Below, in pieces: positions 31,092 through 40,913 of a stretch of 49,122 nt of DNA (position 1 is its first letter; each line of letters starts with the position of its first letter). The notes under the pieces were generated by a model, which did not search any database, was not told where the DNA came from, and saw nothing but the letters and a program-made list of their open reading frames with translations. Location of the stretch: assembly GCA_045534775.1 (NCBI GenBank), contig JAZSKI010000067.1, positions 1 through 49,122 on the forward strand, written 5' to 3'. This DNA comes from JAZOTK01 sp045534775 (GTDB lineage Bacteria > Bacillota > Clostridia > RUG12999). Both the position numbers and the translations under genes were made by a program.

Positions 31092-32852
31092 ATGAACAAA
31101 GAACACACATCGTCGACAGCTTTAATAAAACGGTTTTTGCCCTATTTTAAACCATACAGAAAAATCCTGGCAATAGATTTGTTTTGTGCTTTTTTAACTA
31201 CAATATGCGAGATTGTGTTACCTGTCATAATTCGCTATATTACCAATACGGCACAGGAATCGGTGGCACTTCTTTCCGTAGGACTTATCGGAAAAATGGG
31301 ATTGCTGTATCTTGTTTTAAGAATTATAGATGCTTTTGCTAATTTTTATATGACAAGCTGTGGTCACGTGATGGGTACAAAAATCGAAACCGATATGAGA
31401 CGTGATGCTTATGCTCACCTGCAAAGACTGTCTGTCACATACTATAACAATACCAAGGTCGGACAGATAATGGGCAGGATAACCAACGATTTATTTGAGG
31501 TTACGGAATTTGCTCATCATTGTCCTGAAGAATTTTTTATTGCCGGGATAAAAATAATTGCGGCATTTGCAATTTTATCCAATATAAATATTACCCTTAC
31601 CCTGCTGGTATTTATTTTTGTACCGCTGATGGTGGTGGTATGTAAAAAAATCAACCGCAAAATGAAACAGACCTTTCTGGAACAAAAATATCAGATAGGT
31701 GAACTGAATGCCAATATCGAAGACAGCCTGCTGGGTCATAAGGTAGTAAAAGCCTTCACCAACGAGGAAATTGAAAATAAGAAATTTGAAAAAGGAAACA
31801 TTAAGTTTTTAAACATAAAAAAACGGTCATATTACCTGATGGGACTTTTCCACACTTCTACGAGAATTTTTGACGGACTTATGTATCTGACGGTAGTTGT
31901 GGCAGGAGGAGCTTTTCTGATGAAAGGTAAAATTCTGCCCGGCGATATGGTGGCTTATGTTATGTACGTATCAACACTCATTGCCACTATCAGAAGAATT
32001 ATTGAATTTTCCGAACAGTTCCAAAGGGGTATAACGGGTATCGAAAGATTTTATGAAATAATGGACGCGGATATAGAGATTTTTGATGAGGAAAACGCCG
32101 AGGATATAAAGGAAGTCAAAGGCGAAATAGAGTTCAAAAACGTAAGCTTTGAATATTCAGACGACCATAATACGGTTTTCAAAAATCTTAACTTAAAAAT
32201 TAAGCCCCACGAAAAAATAGCAATAGTAGGTCCTTCGGGAGGCGGAAAAACTACGCTTTGCAACCTTATTCCGAGATTTTTTGATATTAATTCCGGTGAA
32301 ATTATCATAGACGGCAGAAATATTAAAGAATTCACCTTAAAAAGCCTGAGACAGGCGGTCGGCATTGTACAGCAGGAGGTATATTTATTTTCAGGAACGG
32401 TATACGAAAATATAATCTACGGCAGACCGGATGCAACACGTGAAGAGGTTATCGAGGCGGCACGCCTTGCAGGTGCAGATAAATTTATTTCCGAGCTGAA
32501 GGCCGGCTATGATACTTATATTGGCGAAAGAGGCGTTAAGCTGTCGGGCGGTCAGAAACAAAGAATAAGCATAGCCAGAGTATTTTTGAAAAAACCGGCT
32601 ATTTTGATTCTGGATGAAGCCACCAGCGCCCTGGACAACGAAAGCGAATTTGAAGTAGCAAAGGCACTGTCACAGCTATCAGAGGGCAGAACCTCAATCA
32701 CTATCGCCCACAGACTTTCAAGCATAAAAAATTCCGACAGGATTCTGGTGCTGACGGAAGAAGGAATAGTCGAAGAAGGCAACCACACTGAATTGATGCA
32801 GGAAAACGGGGTTTATGCTAAGTTCTATACAATGGCTGATAAGATTAAATAG
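31092..32852 (+). CDS. ABC exporter, fused permease and ATPase (MsbA/LmrA-like)
   Basis: 586 aa from ATG 31092. An N-terminal six-helix type IV exporter domain runs to about residue 320. The nucleotide-binding domain follows: Walker A GPSGGGKTTLCN, Q-loop IVQQEVYLF, signature LSGGQKQRISIARV, Walker B ILILDEATSALDN and H-loop IAHRLSSI. It works as a homo- or heterodimer exporting lipids, drugs or peptides; the substrate is not evident. No partner half-transporter is adjacent, favouring a homodimer. An in-frame ATG at 31050 overlaps the previous gene and is not preferred. Confidence 0.93.
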   Translation: MNKEHTSSTALIKRFLPYFKPYRKILAIDLFCAFLTTICEIVLPVIIRYITNTAQESVALLSVGLIGKMGLLYLVLRIIDAFANFYMTSCGHVMGTKIETDMRRDAYAHLQRLSVTYYNNTKVGQIMGRITNDLFEVTEFAHHCPEEFFIAGIKIIAAFAILSNINITLTLLVFIFVPLMVVVCKKINRKMKQTFLEQKYQIGELNANIEDSLLGHKVVKAFTNEEIENKKFEKGNIKFLNIKKRSYYLMGLFHTSTRIFDGLMYLTVVVAGGAFLMKGKILPGDMVAYVMYVSTLIATIRRIIEFSEQFQRGITGIERFYEIMDADIEIFDEENAEDIKEVKGEIEFKNVSFEYSDDHNTVFKNLNLKIKPHEKIAIVGPSGGGKTTLCNLIPRFFDINSGEIIIDGRNIKEFTLKSLRQAVGIVQQEVYLFSGTVYENIIYGRPDATREEVIEAARLAGADKFISELKAGYDTYIGERGVKLSGGQKQRISIARVFLKKPAILILDEATSALDNESEFEVAKALSQLSEGRTSITIAHRLSSIKNSDRILVLTEEGIVEEGNHTELMQENGVYAKFYTMADKIK

Positions 32853-32979
32853 TCGGGGATGTTAAAAACCTCCGGACCGCAAGAAAAGAAAATCCGCAGA
32901 GCATAAAGATTTCAATTGTTAAAAATACAGATGAATAAAAGGTAGAAAAATCAAAAGATTTTTACAGGAATTTAATCTT

Positions 32980-33076
32980 TTCTTGCTACGAACAAGCTTC
33001 GCCCCTCGCCGTACCCTCGTACGGCTTCGGGTAACCCAAGGCTGACGCTTTGACTCAGTTTGCCCGTTCCAAAGCT
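32980..33076. repeat. Candidate dispersed GC-rich intergenic element
   Basis: A GC-rich block inside AT-rich intergenic sequence, between the 3' ends of the ABC gene and rlmH. It contains a perfect 7-bp hairpin GCCGTAC (33008-33014) / GTACGGC (33019-33025) and a shorter CTTG/CAAG pairing on the minus strand. Its minus-strand sequence resembles intergenic elements I recall from other clostridial genomes, but only one copy is in this window, so repeat status is unproven. It could also be a structured RNA. No convincing protein is encoded. Confidence 0.4.
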
Positions 33077-33122
33077 TTTCTCCTATCCCCTTAAGCAATT
33101 CAGAAATTACAAAATTTTGCAA

Positions 33123-33581
33123 CTATTTGTGATAGCTTTCGTTATTGTTGATTTTAAACCCTCTGTAAATTTGCTCTAAAAGGAAAACGCGCATTAGTTG
33201 GTGGGGGAAGGTCATTTTTGAGAAGCTGAGACGAAGGTGGGCGGCGGATTTTACCTTTTCGCTGAGTCCGTCAGAGCCGCCTATTATAAAGGTTATACTG
33301 CCGAAACCATTTACACCTGCGGTTGACATAATATCAGCAAGCTCCTCCGAGCTTTGAGTCTTGCCTTCAACACACAAGGCAATAACAAAGCTGCCGGAGG
33401 GGATTTTTTTAAAAATAAGCTCGCCTTCTGCTTCAATATCCTGCGTATTGCCGCCGCGACATTCCTTTATTTCGCAAAGGGAAAGCTTCCCGAAACGAGA
33501 AATCCGTTTAGCGTATTCGTTGCAGGCATCGGCGAAAAATTTTTCCTTTATGCCACCTACGGCAAGTATATTTATGTTCAT
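33123..33581 (-). CDS. rlmH: 23S rRNA (pseudouridine1915-N3)-methyltransferase RlmH
   Basis: 152 aa, SPOUT-fold methyltransferase acting on helix 69 of assembled 70S ribosomes. Family blocks: NINILAVGGIKEKFF, EYAKRISRF, ALCVEGKTQSSEELA, the knot FIIGGSDGLSEKVK, and the C-terminal SFSKMTFPHQLMRVFLLEQIYRG. Convergent with the ABC gene and divergent from obgE. A promoter lies at 33611-33639, and GGAGG is near the ATG. Confidence 0.97.
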   Translation of the reverse strand: MNINILAVGGIKEKFFADACNEYAKRISRFGKLSLCEIKECRGGNTQDIEAEGELIFKKIPSGSFVIALCVEGKTQSSEELADIMSTAGVNGFGSITFIIGGSDGLSEKVKSAAHLRLSFSKMTFPHQLMRVFLLEQIYRGFKINNNESYHK

Positions 33582-33610
33582 AACAAATCCTCCGTTTTTA
33601 CTATAAAAAT

Positions 33611-33639
33611 ATTATAATAAAAATAAGAGGTTTTGTCAA
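33611..33639 (-). promoter_or_regulatory. Promoter of rlmH
   Basis: Minus-strand TTGACA (33634-33639), 17-bp spacer, TATAAT (33611-33616). Perfect consensus. Confidence 0.85.
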
Positions 33640-33810
33640 GAAGGGGAGGCGAAAACGGCGGCGGAATTTCTAATTTTACAAGGTTATATATAAATTTGTC
33701 ATATTTTACAAAAAAGTTTGTGCATTTTATATATATTAATATTTTCCTAAAAATGATAAAATTATATATATAAGATAAAATGGGAGTATAGTATAATCGG
33801 AGGAAAACTG

Positions 33811-35079
33811 ATGTTTGTAGATATAGCGAAAATATATGTGGAAGCAGGAAACGGCGGGAACGGAATCGTATCCTTCCACCGCGAAAAATACGTGGCGGCA
33901 GGAGGACCTGACGGTGGTGATGGCGGCAGGGGCGGAAATGTTGTTTTTGAAGCTGATGAAAGTCTTTCCACATTGATGGATTTCAGATACAAGAAAAAAT
34001 ATAAAGCTGAAAACGGCGGCGATGGCAGGTCTGCCAGAAGAATGGGTAAAGCAGGCGAGGATATTGTTATTAAGGTGCCCTGCGGAACCCTTGTAAGGAA
34101 CACGGCAACAGGCGGCGTGGTTGCGGATTTAACGGAACACGCTCAGCAGTTTATTGTTGCAAAGGGCGGCAGAGGCGGATTCGGTAATGTTCATTTTGCC
34201 ACTCCTACCCGTCAGGTGCCGAGATTTGCAAAGCCGGGTCTTAAAGGCGAGGCGCTGGAGGTACAGTTAGAGCTTAAGCTTCTTGCGGATGTGGGTCTGG
34301 TAGGCTTTCCCAATGTGGGGAAATCTACGTTCCTGTCACAGGTGAGTGATGCCAATCCCAAGATTGCCAACTATCATTTTACAACCCTTGAACCTAATCT
34401 GGGTGTTGTCAGCTTAGGTCCTGAAGAAAGCTTTGTAATTGCCGATATTCCGGGACTTATAGAAGGCGCTCACGAGGGTATAGGCTTAGGTCACGAGTTT
34501 TTGCGTCACGTTGAAAGGACAAGACTTATAATTCACGTAGTTGATGTGTCGGGAATTGAAGGCAGAAATGCCATAGAAGATTTTGATACCATAAATGCTG
34601 AGCTTGAAAGCTACAGCAGTGTTCTTGCAGAGAAAAGGCAGATAGTGGTTGCCAATAAAACTGATTTGGGAATGAATGAGAACGGGAAAGCAGAGTTTAT
34701 CGCAGAAATGGGAAACAGAGGCTACAAGGTTTTTGAGATTTCAGCGGCTACCGGAAAAGGACTTAAAGAGGTTATTCAGTATGCCTATGAACAGCTTAAA
34801 ACCATACCGAAAATGCCTATATGTGAAATAGAAGAAATTGTATTTGAGGCAGAGGACAGGGAAAGCTTCGAGGTCCGCGTGGAAAACGGCGTATATATCG
34901 TAGAAGGCGGGTATATAGAATATTTACTTAATTCCACCAACCTTGACGATAATGAAAGTGCGCAGTATTTCCAGACGGCACTGAAACGTAAGGGTATTAT
35001 AGAAGCGCTGGAAAAGGCAGGCGTGCAGGAGGGCGATACCGTCAGAATGTACGAGCTGGAATTTGATTTTGTATATTAG
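33811..35079 (+). CDS. obgE: GTPase Obg (ribosome assembly)
   Basis: 422 aa with all three Obg domains. The Gly-rich OBG fold covers residues 1-158 (AGNGGNGIVSFHREKYVAAG, PDGGDGGRGGN). The G domain has G1 GFPNVGKSTFL, G2 TTLEPNLG, G3 DIPGLIEGAHEG and G4 NKTD. The C-terminal OCT domain (about 345-422) is that of Gram-positive Obg. Essential for 50S maturation and linked to stress and sporulation in Bacillus. GGAGG lies 7 nt before the ATG. First gene of an 11-gene operon. Confidence 0.97.
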   Translation: MFVDIAKIYVEAGNGGNGIVSFHREKYVAAGGPDGGDGGRGGNVVFEADESLSTLMDFRYKKKYKAENGGDGRSARRMGKAGEDIVIKVPCGTLVRNTATGGVVADLTEHAQQFIVAKGGRGGFGNVHFATPTRQVPRFAKPGLKGEALEVQLELKLLADVGLVGFPNVGKSTFLSQVSDANPKIANYHFTTLEPNLGVVSLGPEESFVIADIPGLIEGAHEGIGLGHEFLRHVERTRLIIHVVDVSGIEGRNAIEDFDTINAELESYSSVLAEKRQIVVANKTDLGMNENGKAEFIAEMGNRGYKVFEISAATGKGLKEVIQYAYEQLKTIPKMPICEIEEIVFEAEDRESFEVRVENGVYIVEGGYIEYLLNSTNLDDNESAQYFQTALKRKGIIEALEKAGVQEGDTVRMYELEFDFVY

Positions 35080-35090
35080 GAGTGAAGCAG

Positions 35091-35393
35091 TTGATTACAA
35101 GTAAGCAGAGAGCTTATCTGAGAGGGCTTGCCAACACGGCCCAGCCGATTTTTCAAATAGGTAAAAACGGTATAAACGAAAATCTGATAGCACAGCTTGA
35201 GGATGCCCTTGAGGCGAGAGAGCTGATTAAAGTAACCGTACTTGAAACGTCCTTTATGGAGACGAGAGAGGCTTGCGATGAATGTGCGAGACTGACGGGA
35301 GCAGAGCCGGTGCAAAGCATAGGCTTCAGATTTGTTTTGTACAAGCAGGCGAAAAACAAAAAAAACCGCAAGATTGAGCTACCGAAAAAATGA
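35091..35393 (+). CDS. yhbY: YhbY RNA-binding protein (CRM domain)
   Basis: 100 aa from TTG 35091, 8 nt after GGAG; the GTG at 35082 is too close to that site. Conserved CRM features: ITSKQRAYLRGLAN, QIGKNGINENLI (GxxG loop) and GAEPVQSIGFRFVLYK. It binds pre-50S particles, in keeping with obgE upstream. Its stop overlaps nadD (ATGA). Confidence 0.93.
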   Translation: MITSKQRAYLRGLANTAQPIFQIGKNGINENLIAQLEDALEARELIKVTVLETSFMETREACDECARLTGAEPVQSIGFRFVLYKQAKNKKNRKIELPKK

Positions 35394-35971
35394 GAGTAGC
35401 GATATTCGGAGGCTGCTTTGACCCGCCGCACAAGGGGCATATAAAAATTGCGGTGGAAAGCCGGGAAAAATTTAAGCTCCACAAATTAATAATGCTGCCC
35501 ACAGGCTTGCCGCCTCATAAAGAAGTGCAGGCTTCTGAGCCTCGGCATAGATATGAGATGTGCAAAATTGAAACCGAAAAATATGGATTTGAGCTGTCGG
35601 ACTATGAAGTTTTTTCAGACAAATTTTGTTACAGCGCAGAGACATTAGAGCATTTTGCACAGGTATACCAAGGAGACGAGCTGTTTTTTATAATAGGCGG
35701 CGACAGTATAAATTATATAGACAAATGGTATATGCCCGAAAGGATTTTCAAGGTGTGCAGTATCATAGTAGGGGCAAGAGAAGAAATAGATATGCCTCTT
35801 GTGGAGAGAATGAGAGAAAAATATAACGCAAAAATCCTTTTTGCGGAAAACGAAATTATAAACGTATCCTCTACTCAGATAAGAGAAAATATAAAAAACG
35901 GCATTTCCGTAAAGAATATGGTAGATGAAGAAATTGAGGAGTATATCAGGGAAAATGGATTGTACAGATAA
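35390..35971 (+). CDS. nadD: Nicotinate-nucleotide adenylyltransferase
   Basis: 193 aa. Transfers AMP to nicotinate mononucleotide in NAD synthesis. The N-terminal FGGCFDPPHKGHIKIA holds the HxGH-type nucleotidyltransferase motif, FIIGGDSINYI the substrate site, and VSSTQIRENI the ISSTxIR motif. The start overlaps the yhbY stop by 4 bp. Confidence 0.97.
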   Translation: MRVAIFGGCFDPPHKGHIKIAVESREKFKLHKLIMLPTGLPPHKEVQASEPRHRYEMCKIETEKYGFELSDYEVFSDKFCYSAETLEHFAQVYQGDELFFIIGGDSINYIDKWYMPERIFKVCSIIVGAREEIDMPLVERMREKYNAKILFAENEIINVSSTQIRENIKNGISVKNMVDEEIEEYIRENGLYR

Positions 35972-35972
35972 A

Positions 35973-36539
35973 ATGGATATCGAGCAGTTGAAAAAACATA
36001 TAAAAACTCTTATGGGAGAAAAACGGTACAGGCATAGTCTAGGAGTAACCGAGCTTGGAAAAACTCTTGCAGAAATTCACGGCGCTGATGTCAGAAAGAC
36101 AGAGATTGCAGGGATTTTGCACGACTGTGCGAAGGAATTTGACAGTGAAACCATGAAGAAATATCTTGACCGGGCAGAGGTGGATGAGACGGTCAGAAAA
36201 TCACCTAAGCTGTGGCACGGACCGGCAGGTGCTGTTTACGCCGCGGATATGTTCGGGATTGACGATGAAATTTATCACGCTATTTATTATCATACCATAG
36301 GGGTAGAAGAAATGCCTCTTATTACAAAAATTATTTACCTTGCTGATGTAGTGGAGGTAAACCGCGATGAGGAGTTTGAATGGGCAAAGGATATACGCGA
36401 GCTGGCAAAAAAAGATTTGGACAAGGCTGTGGCTCAGGTTATCGGGAAAACGCTGGTATCTCTTGTTGAAAGGGGATATACAGTACATATAAACTCCGTT
36501 TTGTGCAGGAACAAAATCATTTTTAAAGGACGAGGGTAA
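35973..36539 (+). CDS. yqeK: YqeK HD-domain diadenosine tetraphosphatase
   Basis: 188 aa from ATG 35973. HD hydrolase with GILHDCAKEF (HD-x-x-K), WHGPAGAVYA and YHTIG metal ligands; symmetrical Ap4A hydrolase by family. MDIEQLKKHIKT before the conserved GEKRYRHSLG matches the B. subtilis N-terminus in length, so I prefer this start over ATG 35955, which overlaps nadD. Ribosome sites for both are weak. It commonly sits between nadD and rsfS. Confidence 0.93.
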   Translation: MDIEQLKKHIKTLMGEKRYRHSLGVTELGKTLAEIHGADVRKTEIAGILHDCAKEFDSETMKKYLDRAEVDETVRKSPKLWHGPAGAVYAADMFGIDDEIYHAIYYHTIGVEEMPLITKIIYLADVVEVNRDEEFEWAKDIRELAKKDLDKAVAQVIGKTLVSLVERGYTVHINSVLCRNKIIFKGRG

Positions 36540-36540
36540 T

Positions 36541-38103
36541 ATGGATATAAAAGACGAAAATACACAAGGCGGTATAACCAGAAGAATGCCGGCTATTCAG
36601 AAAAGAGATATGGAGGATACGATAAGTATTCCCATAATTGAGCCGGATGAAAAAAGGGAAGAGGAGCCTGCCGAAGTAATTGAAATAATTGAAGAAGAAA
36701 AAGTCCTGACCGAAGAAGTTCGGGAGAGCGGAGAAGATAAGGAAATTACACACAGGCAACCTGAGGTGCATATTGAACCTGAATACGAAAAACCTCAGGA
36801 GGACGGCGAAGATGACAGAAACGCCAGAAAATGGTTGCCGATTTTTTGCAGTAGTGTAGTGGCTGTGATTATGTGTCTGACAATCCTTGTATCGTACAGC
36901 GTACCCATAATTATTGAATGGGGTATCGGAAAAGGACTGATAAAGCTGATTACGCCTATAGTGCAGGTAGATGCTCCACCAAAAGACATTAATGTACTGC
37001 TGGTCGGAACAGACCGAGGCGGTTACCGTACAGATACAATGATGATAGCAACTTATGACGATGAAAATGATGTTATAAACGTGCTACAGCTTCCGAGGGA
37101 CACTTATGTGGGCGGTAACGGCAGACGTGACAAAAAGCTTAATTCGGCATATTTCAGCGGCGTTGACCGGCTGAAACACGAAATAGAATTATCTTACGGT
37201 ATAAAGATACAAAGATACCTTGCCGTAGAGCTGGACAGCTTTATTGAGATGGTAGATGCTCTGGGCGGCGTTGAGGTTTATGTACCTATTGATATGGATT
37301 ATGACGACCCCACTCCGGGACAGAATCTGCATATTCATCTCAAAGAAGGGCTGCAGGTGCTTGACGGTGAGGATGCGGAAGGCTTTGTCAGGTTCAGGAA
37401 AAATAATGATGGCTCAGGATATCCGCTGGGCGATATTGACAGGATGGCGGCACAGAAGGATTTTATAATGGCTGTTGTGAAGAAGGTAATAAGTATGGAT
37501 GGGATTTCAAAAATTCCCGAACTACTTGACATAGCAAAGAATAATATTACAACAGATATTACAAACAGTGAAGCCTACAGCTATATTTATAAGATATTGT
37601 CGATGGAAAGCGAAAACATAAGATTTTATGATGCACCGGGAGAAATGGCATATTACAGCGGCTGGTATTTCTTTGTTGACGAGGACGAGAATGATATTAT
37701 GGTAAAAGAGCTGTTTAACGGCGATAAATATAAATCAAGCGTATATGTATCGAGACCGGCATCGGCAAAGAGACCGACTAACATTTCACCGTCTGACGAT
37801 GAAGAGGATATTGATGACAGCGAAAGATATACCTATTATACAAATCCGGAGCCGGGGGAAAGCCCCGATGCATCGGCAAGTCCGAAAAGCTCGGCAACGG
37901 TGAGCCCGTCGGCGACACCGAAAGGAACACCGAGCATTACGCCGAAGGCAACGGCAACACCTAAGTCAACGCCGAAGGCAACGGCGACTCCCGGGGTTGA
38001 TGATGAAGCGGGAGAGCCTGTCGCTACGCCGAAGCCTACACCGAAGCCTGCGCCTGAGACGGATGCGTCGGTGGAGGATGAAGAGAAAACCGAAGAAAAC
38101 TAA
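36541..38103 (+). CDS. LytR-CpsA-Psr (LCP) family cell-wall glycopolymer ligase
   Basis: 520 aa. An acidic cytoplasmic N-terminus of about 95 residues is followed by a single membrane helix (SSVVAVIMCLTILVSYSVPI). The LCP domain follows: NVLLVGTDRGGYRTDTMM, LQLPRDTYV, KLNSAYFSGG-like and FVRFRKNNDGSGYPLGDIDR. Catalytic arginine/aspartate positions look intact. LCP enzymes attach teichoic-type polymers or capsule to peptidoglycan. The last about 95 residues are Ser/Thr/Pro/Lys repeats, likely a wall-spanning tail. Located between yqeK and rsfS, a frequent clostridial arrangement. Confidence 0.92.
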   Translation: MDIKDENTQGGITRRMPAIQKRDMEDTISIPIIEPDEKREEEPAEVIEIIEEEKVLTEEVRESGEDKEITHRQPEVHIEPEYEKPQEDGEDDRNARKWLPIFCSSVVAVIMCLTILVSYSVPIIIEWGIGKGLIKLITPIVQVDAPPKDINVLLVGTDRGGYRTDTMMIATYDDENDVINVLQLPRDTYVGGNGRRDKKLNSAYFSGVDRLKHEIELSYGIKIQRYLAVELDSFIEMVDALGGVEVYVPIDMDYDDPTPGQNLHIHLKEGLQVLDGEDAEGFVRFRKNNDGSGYPLGDIDRMAAQKDFIMAVVKKVISMDGISKIPELLDIAKNNITTDITNSEAYSYIYKILSMESENIRFYDAPGEMAYYSGWYFFVDEDENDIMVKELFNGDKYKSSVYVSRPASAKRPTNISPSDDEEDIDDSERYTYYTNPEPGESPDASASPKSSATVSPSATPKGTPSITPKATATPKSTPKATATPGVDDEAGEPVATPKPTPKPAPETDASVEDEEKTEEN

Positions 38104-38132
38104 AGTCCGCAAACGGACGGAAAGGGATATAT

Positions 38133-38483
38133 ATGACGAGCAGAGAAACGGCGCTTAAGGCTGCCGAAATACTAAACGAGAAAAAGGCAGAAAACATTAA
38201 GGTTCTGGAGGTAAAAGGACTTACCTCAATCGGAGATTATTTTGTTATATGTAACGGCACATCTTCCACTCACGTTAAATCCCTGGGTGATGAGGTTGAA
38301 TTTAAGCTGAAGGAGCTGGGAGCAAAGCAGCATCACAGCGAAGGCTACAGCAGTGCAAGCTGGATTTTACTGGATTTCGGTGCGGTCGTTATTCATATAT
38401 TTGACAGAGAAGCATCTAATTTTTATGATCTGGAACGTCTGTGGACGGATGCACCACAGCTCGACTTAAGTCATTTGAATTAA
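38133..38483 (+). CDS. rsfS: Ribosomal silencing factor RsfS
   Basis: 116 aa, DUF143 family. Blocks: DYFVICNGTSSTHVKSLGDEV, HHSEGYSSASWILLDFGAVVIHIF and FYDLERLW. It binds uL14 and blocks 50S-30S joining when nutrients are scarce. It lies downstream of LCP, with a small GTCCG/CGGAC hairpin in the gap, and 18 bp before leuS. Confidence 0.96.
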   Translation: MTSRETALKAAEILNEKKAENIKVLEVKGLTSIGDYFVICNGTSSTHVKSLGDEVEFKLKELGAKQHHSEGYSSASWILLDFGAVVIHIFDREASNFYDLERLWTDAPQLDLSHLN

Positions 38484-38501
38484 TATAGGAGGGGAAATAA
38501 A

Positions 38502-40913
38502 ATGAGCTATAATTTCAAAGAAATAGAAGCTAAATGGCAAAAAAAATGGGACGAAGAAAACACCTTTAAAGCAGGTGAGGACAGAAGCAAACCAAAATAT
38601 TATTTTCTGGTAGAATTCCCTTATCCGTCGGGTCAAGGTCTGCACGTAGGACATCCGAGAAGCTATACGGCACTTGACATCGTGGCGAGAAAAAAGAGAA
38701 TGGACGGATATAATGTTTTATATCCTATGGGCTGGGATGCCTTTGGTCTTCCTACGGAAAACTTTGCTATAAAGAATAAAATTCATCCGAAAATAGTTAC
38801 GGAAAATAATATCAGCAACTTCAAGCGTCAGCTTAAGAGTCTGGGATTTTCCTTTGACTGGACAAAAGAAATAAATACTACCGACCCGAACTATTATAAA
38901 TGGACGCAGTGGATATTTCTGAAACTCTATGAAAAAGGACTGGCTTATAAACAGGAGATGCCCATAAACTGGTGTACGGGCTGTAAGGTAGGTCTTGCCA
39001 ACGAAGAGGTTGTAGGCGGCGTTTGTGAGCGTTGCGGAAGTGAGGTTGTGCAGAAAAACAAAAGCCAATGGATGCTCCGTATAACAGATTACGCCCAGAG
39101 ACTTATTGATGATTTGGATAAAACCGACTATATTGAAAAAGTAAAAACTCAGCAGAGAAACTGGATTGGCAGATCTGAAGGTGCAGAGCTGGATTTTGCT
39201 GTTGCAGGATGCGATGAAAAAATCCGTGTATATACAACGAGACCCGATACTCTCTTCGGTGCAACCTACGTTGTACTTTCACCTGAGCATAAGCTTGTTG
39301 AACAGCTTAAAGACAAGATAACCAATTATGATGAGGTTGAAGCTTATGTGGCTGAGGCGGCTAAGAAGACCGAGTTTGAACGTACAGAGCTGGCAAAGGA
39401 TAAAACAGGCGTTGAGCTTTGCGGTATCAAAGCCGTAAACCCTGTTAATGATACAGAAATTCCTGTATGGATTTCCGATTATGTACTTACTACCTACGGT
39501 ACGGGTGCTATTATGGCGGTACCTGCACACGATACCAGAGACCACGAATTTGCCAAAAAATTCAACCTGCCGATTATCGAGGTTGTGGGCGGCGGTAAAA
39601 ATGTTCAGGAAGAAGCTTTTACCGATGTAGCAACGGGGAATATGGTAAATTCGGGATTTTTGACGGGTATGCCCGTAAAAGAAGCAATAGCTGCTATGAT
39701 TAAATACCTGGAAGAAAACAAAATCGGTGTTCGTAAGGTTAACTTTAAGCTTCGTGACTGGGTATTCTCCCGTCAGAGATATTGGGGCGAGCCTATTCCT
39801 CTTGTATGGTGCGATTGCTGTGGTTGGGTACCTCTTAAAGAAAGCGACTTACCGCTGACCTTACCTGAGGTAGACAACTACGAACCTACCGACGACGGAC
39901 AGTCCCCTCTTGCCAAGATTGAGGATTGGGTAAACACCACCTGTCCGAAATGCGGCAAGCCAGCAAAGAGAGAAACCGATACCATGCCTCAGTGGGCAGG
40001 TTCATCGTGGTATTTCCTCAGATACATTGACCCCACTAACAACGATGCTATTGCAGATAAAGAATTAATGGATTATTGGATGCAGGTAGACTGGTATAAC
40101 GGCGGAATGGAACATACTACACTTCATCTGCTGTATTCAAGATTCTGGTATAAATTCCTCTTTGATATTGGCGTAGTTCCCACAGAAGAGCCGTATATGA
40201 AACGTACCTCTCACGGTATGATTTTAGGTGAAAACGGCGAAAAAATGTCAAAATCAAGAGGCAACGTGGTAAACCCCGATGATATAGTAAATGAGTTCGG
40301 TGCAGATACCTTCAGAACCTACGAAATGTTTATAGGTGCCTTTGACCAGGCTACACCCTGGTCTATGCAGGGTGTAAAGGGTTGTTACAGATTTTTGGAA
40401 CGTGTATGGGGCTTGCAGTATATACTGACTTCTGACGAGGGATATTCACCTGAAATGGAATCAGCTATGCACAAGGCAATCAAAAAGGTTGGAGAGGATA
40501 TTGAACGTATGAAATTCAATACGGCTATAGCAACCCTTATGGCGTTGGTTAACGATTTCAACCGTATAGGAAAAATCACAAAAGGCGAGTTCAAGACCTT
40601 TATTCAGCTTCTTAATCCCGTAGCACCTCACATGACGGAAGAGCTTTGGGCAATGCACGATATGGGCGGCGAGATTGCTTATATGCCGTGGCCGCAGTAT
40701 GACGAGGCAAAAACCGTTGATGACGAAATAGAGATAGTTTTACAGATTAACGGCAGGGTTAAAGATAAAATGATGATTCCTGCAGGACTTGACAGAGCAG
40801 GAATGGAAGCTTTTGTAAAGGATTCGGGTAAGATAGAAGAGGTTGCAGAAGGCAAAACTGTTTTGAAGGTTATCTGCGTACCCGATAAGCTGGTGAATTT
40901 AGTAATAAAATGA
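38502..40913 (+). CDS. leuS: Leucyl-tRNA synthetase
   Basis: 803 aa, bacterial length. HIGH-like GQGLHVGHPRSYT, zinc-type insert cysteines (CTGCK, CERCG), the editing domain TTRPDTLFGATYVVLSPEH, a second cysteine pair (CPKCGK) and the catalytic EKMSKSRGN loop are all in order. AGGAGG precedes the ATG. It sits in the operon between rsfS and the ComEA-like gene, overlapping the latter by 4 bp. Confidence 0.97.
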   Translation: MSYNFKEIEAKWQKKWDEENTFKAGEDRSKPKYYFLVEFPYPSGQGLHVGHPRSYTALDIVARKKRMDGYNVLYPMGWDAFGLPTENFAIKNKIHPKIVTENNISNFKRQLKSLGFSFDWTKEINTTDPNYYKWTQWIFLKLYEKGLAYKQEMPINWCTGCKVGLANEEVVGGVCERCGSEVVQKNKSQWMLRITDYAQRLIDDLDKTDYIEKVKTQQRNWIGRSEGAELDFAVAGCDEKIRVYTTRPDTLFGATYVVLSPEHKLVEQLKDKITNYDEVEAYVAEAAKKTEFERTELAKDKTGVELCGIKAVNPVNDTEIPVWISDYVLTTYGTGAIMAVPAHDTRDHEFAKKFNLPIIEVVGGGKNVQEEAFTDVATGNMVNSGFLTGMPVKEAIAAMIKYLEENKIGVRKVNFKLRDWVFSRQRYWGEPIPLVWCDCCGWVPLKESDLPLTLPEVDNYEPTDDGQSPLAKIEDWVNTTCPKCGKPAKRETDTMPQWAGSSWYFLRYIDPTNNDAIADKELMDYWMQVDWYNGGMEHTTLHLLYSRFWYKFLFDIGVVPTEEPYMKRTSHGMILGENGEKMSKSRGNVVNPDDIVNEFGADTFRTYEMFIGAFDQATPWSMQGVKGCYRFLERVWGLQYILTSDEGYSPEMESAMHKAIKKVGEDIERMKFNTAIATLMALVNDFNRIGKITKGEFKTFIQLLNPVAPHMTEELWAMHDMGGEIAYMPWPQYDEAKTVDDEIEIVLQINGRVKDKMMIPAGLDRAGMEAFVKDSGKIEEVAEGKTVLKVICVPDKLVNLVIK

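Noticed and set aside
32919..33122. 67-codon basic protein on the minus strand
   Set aside because: No ribosome site; the translation is Arg/Lys-rich because it covers the GC-rich structured element. Better explained as noncoding.
33740..33797. TATAAT at 33792-33797 as the obgE promoter
   Set aside because: It would place the transcription start on the ribosome site, and no -35 is visible at 17 bp. The true obgE promoter was not identified.
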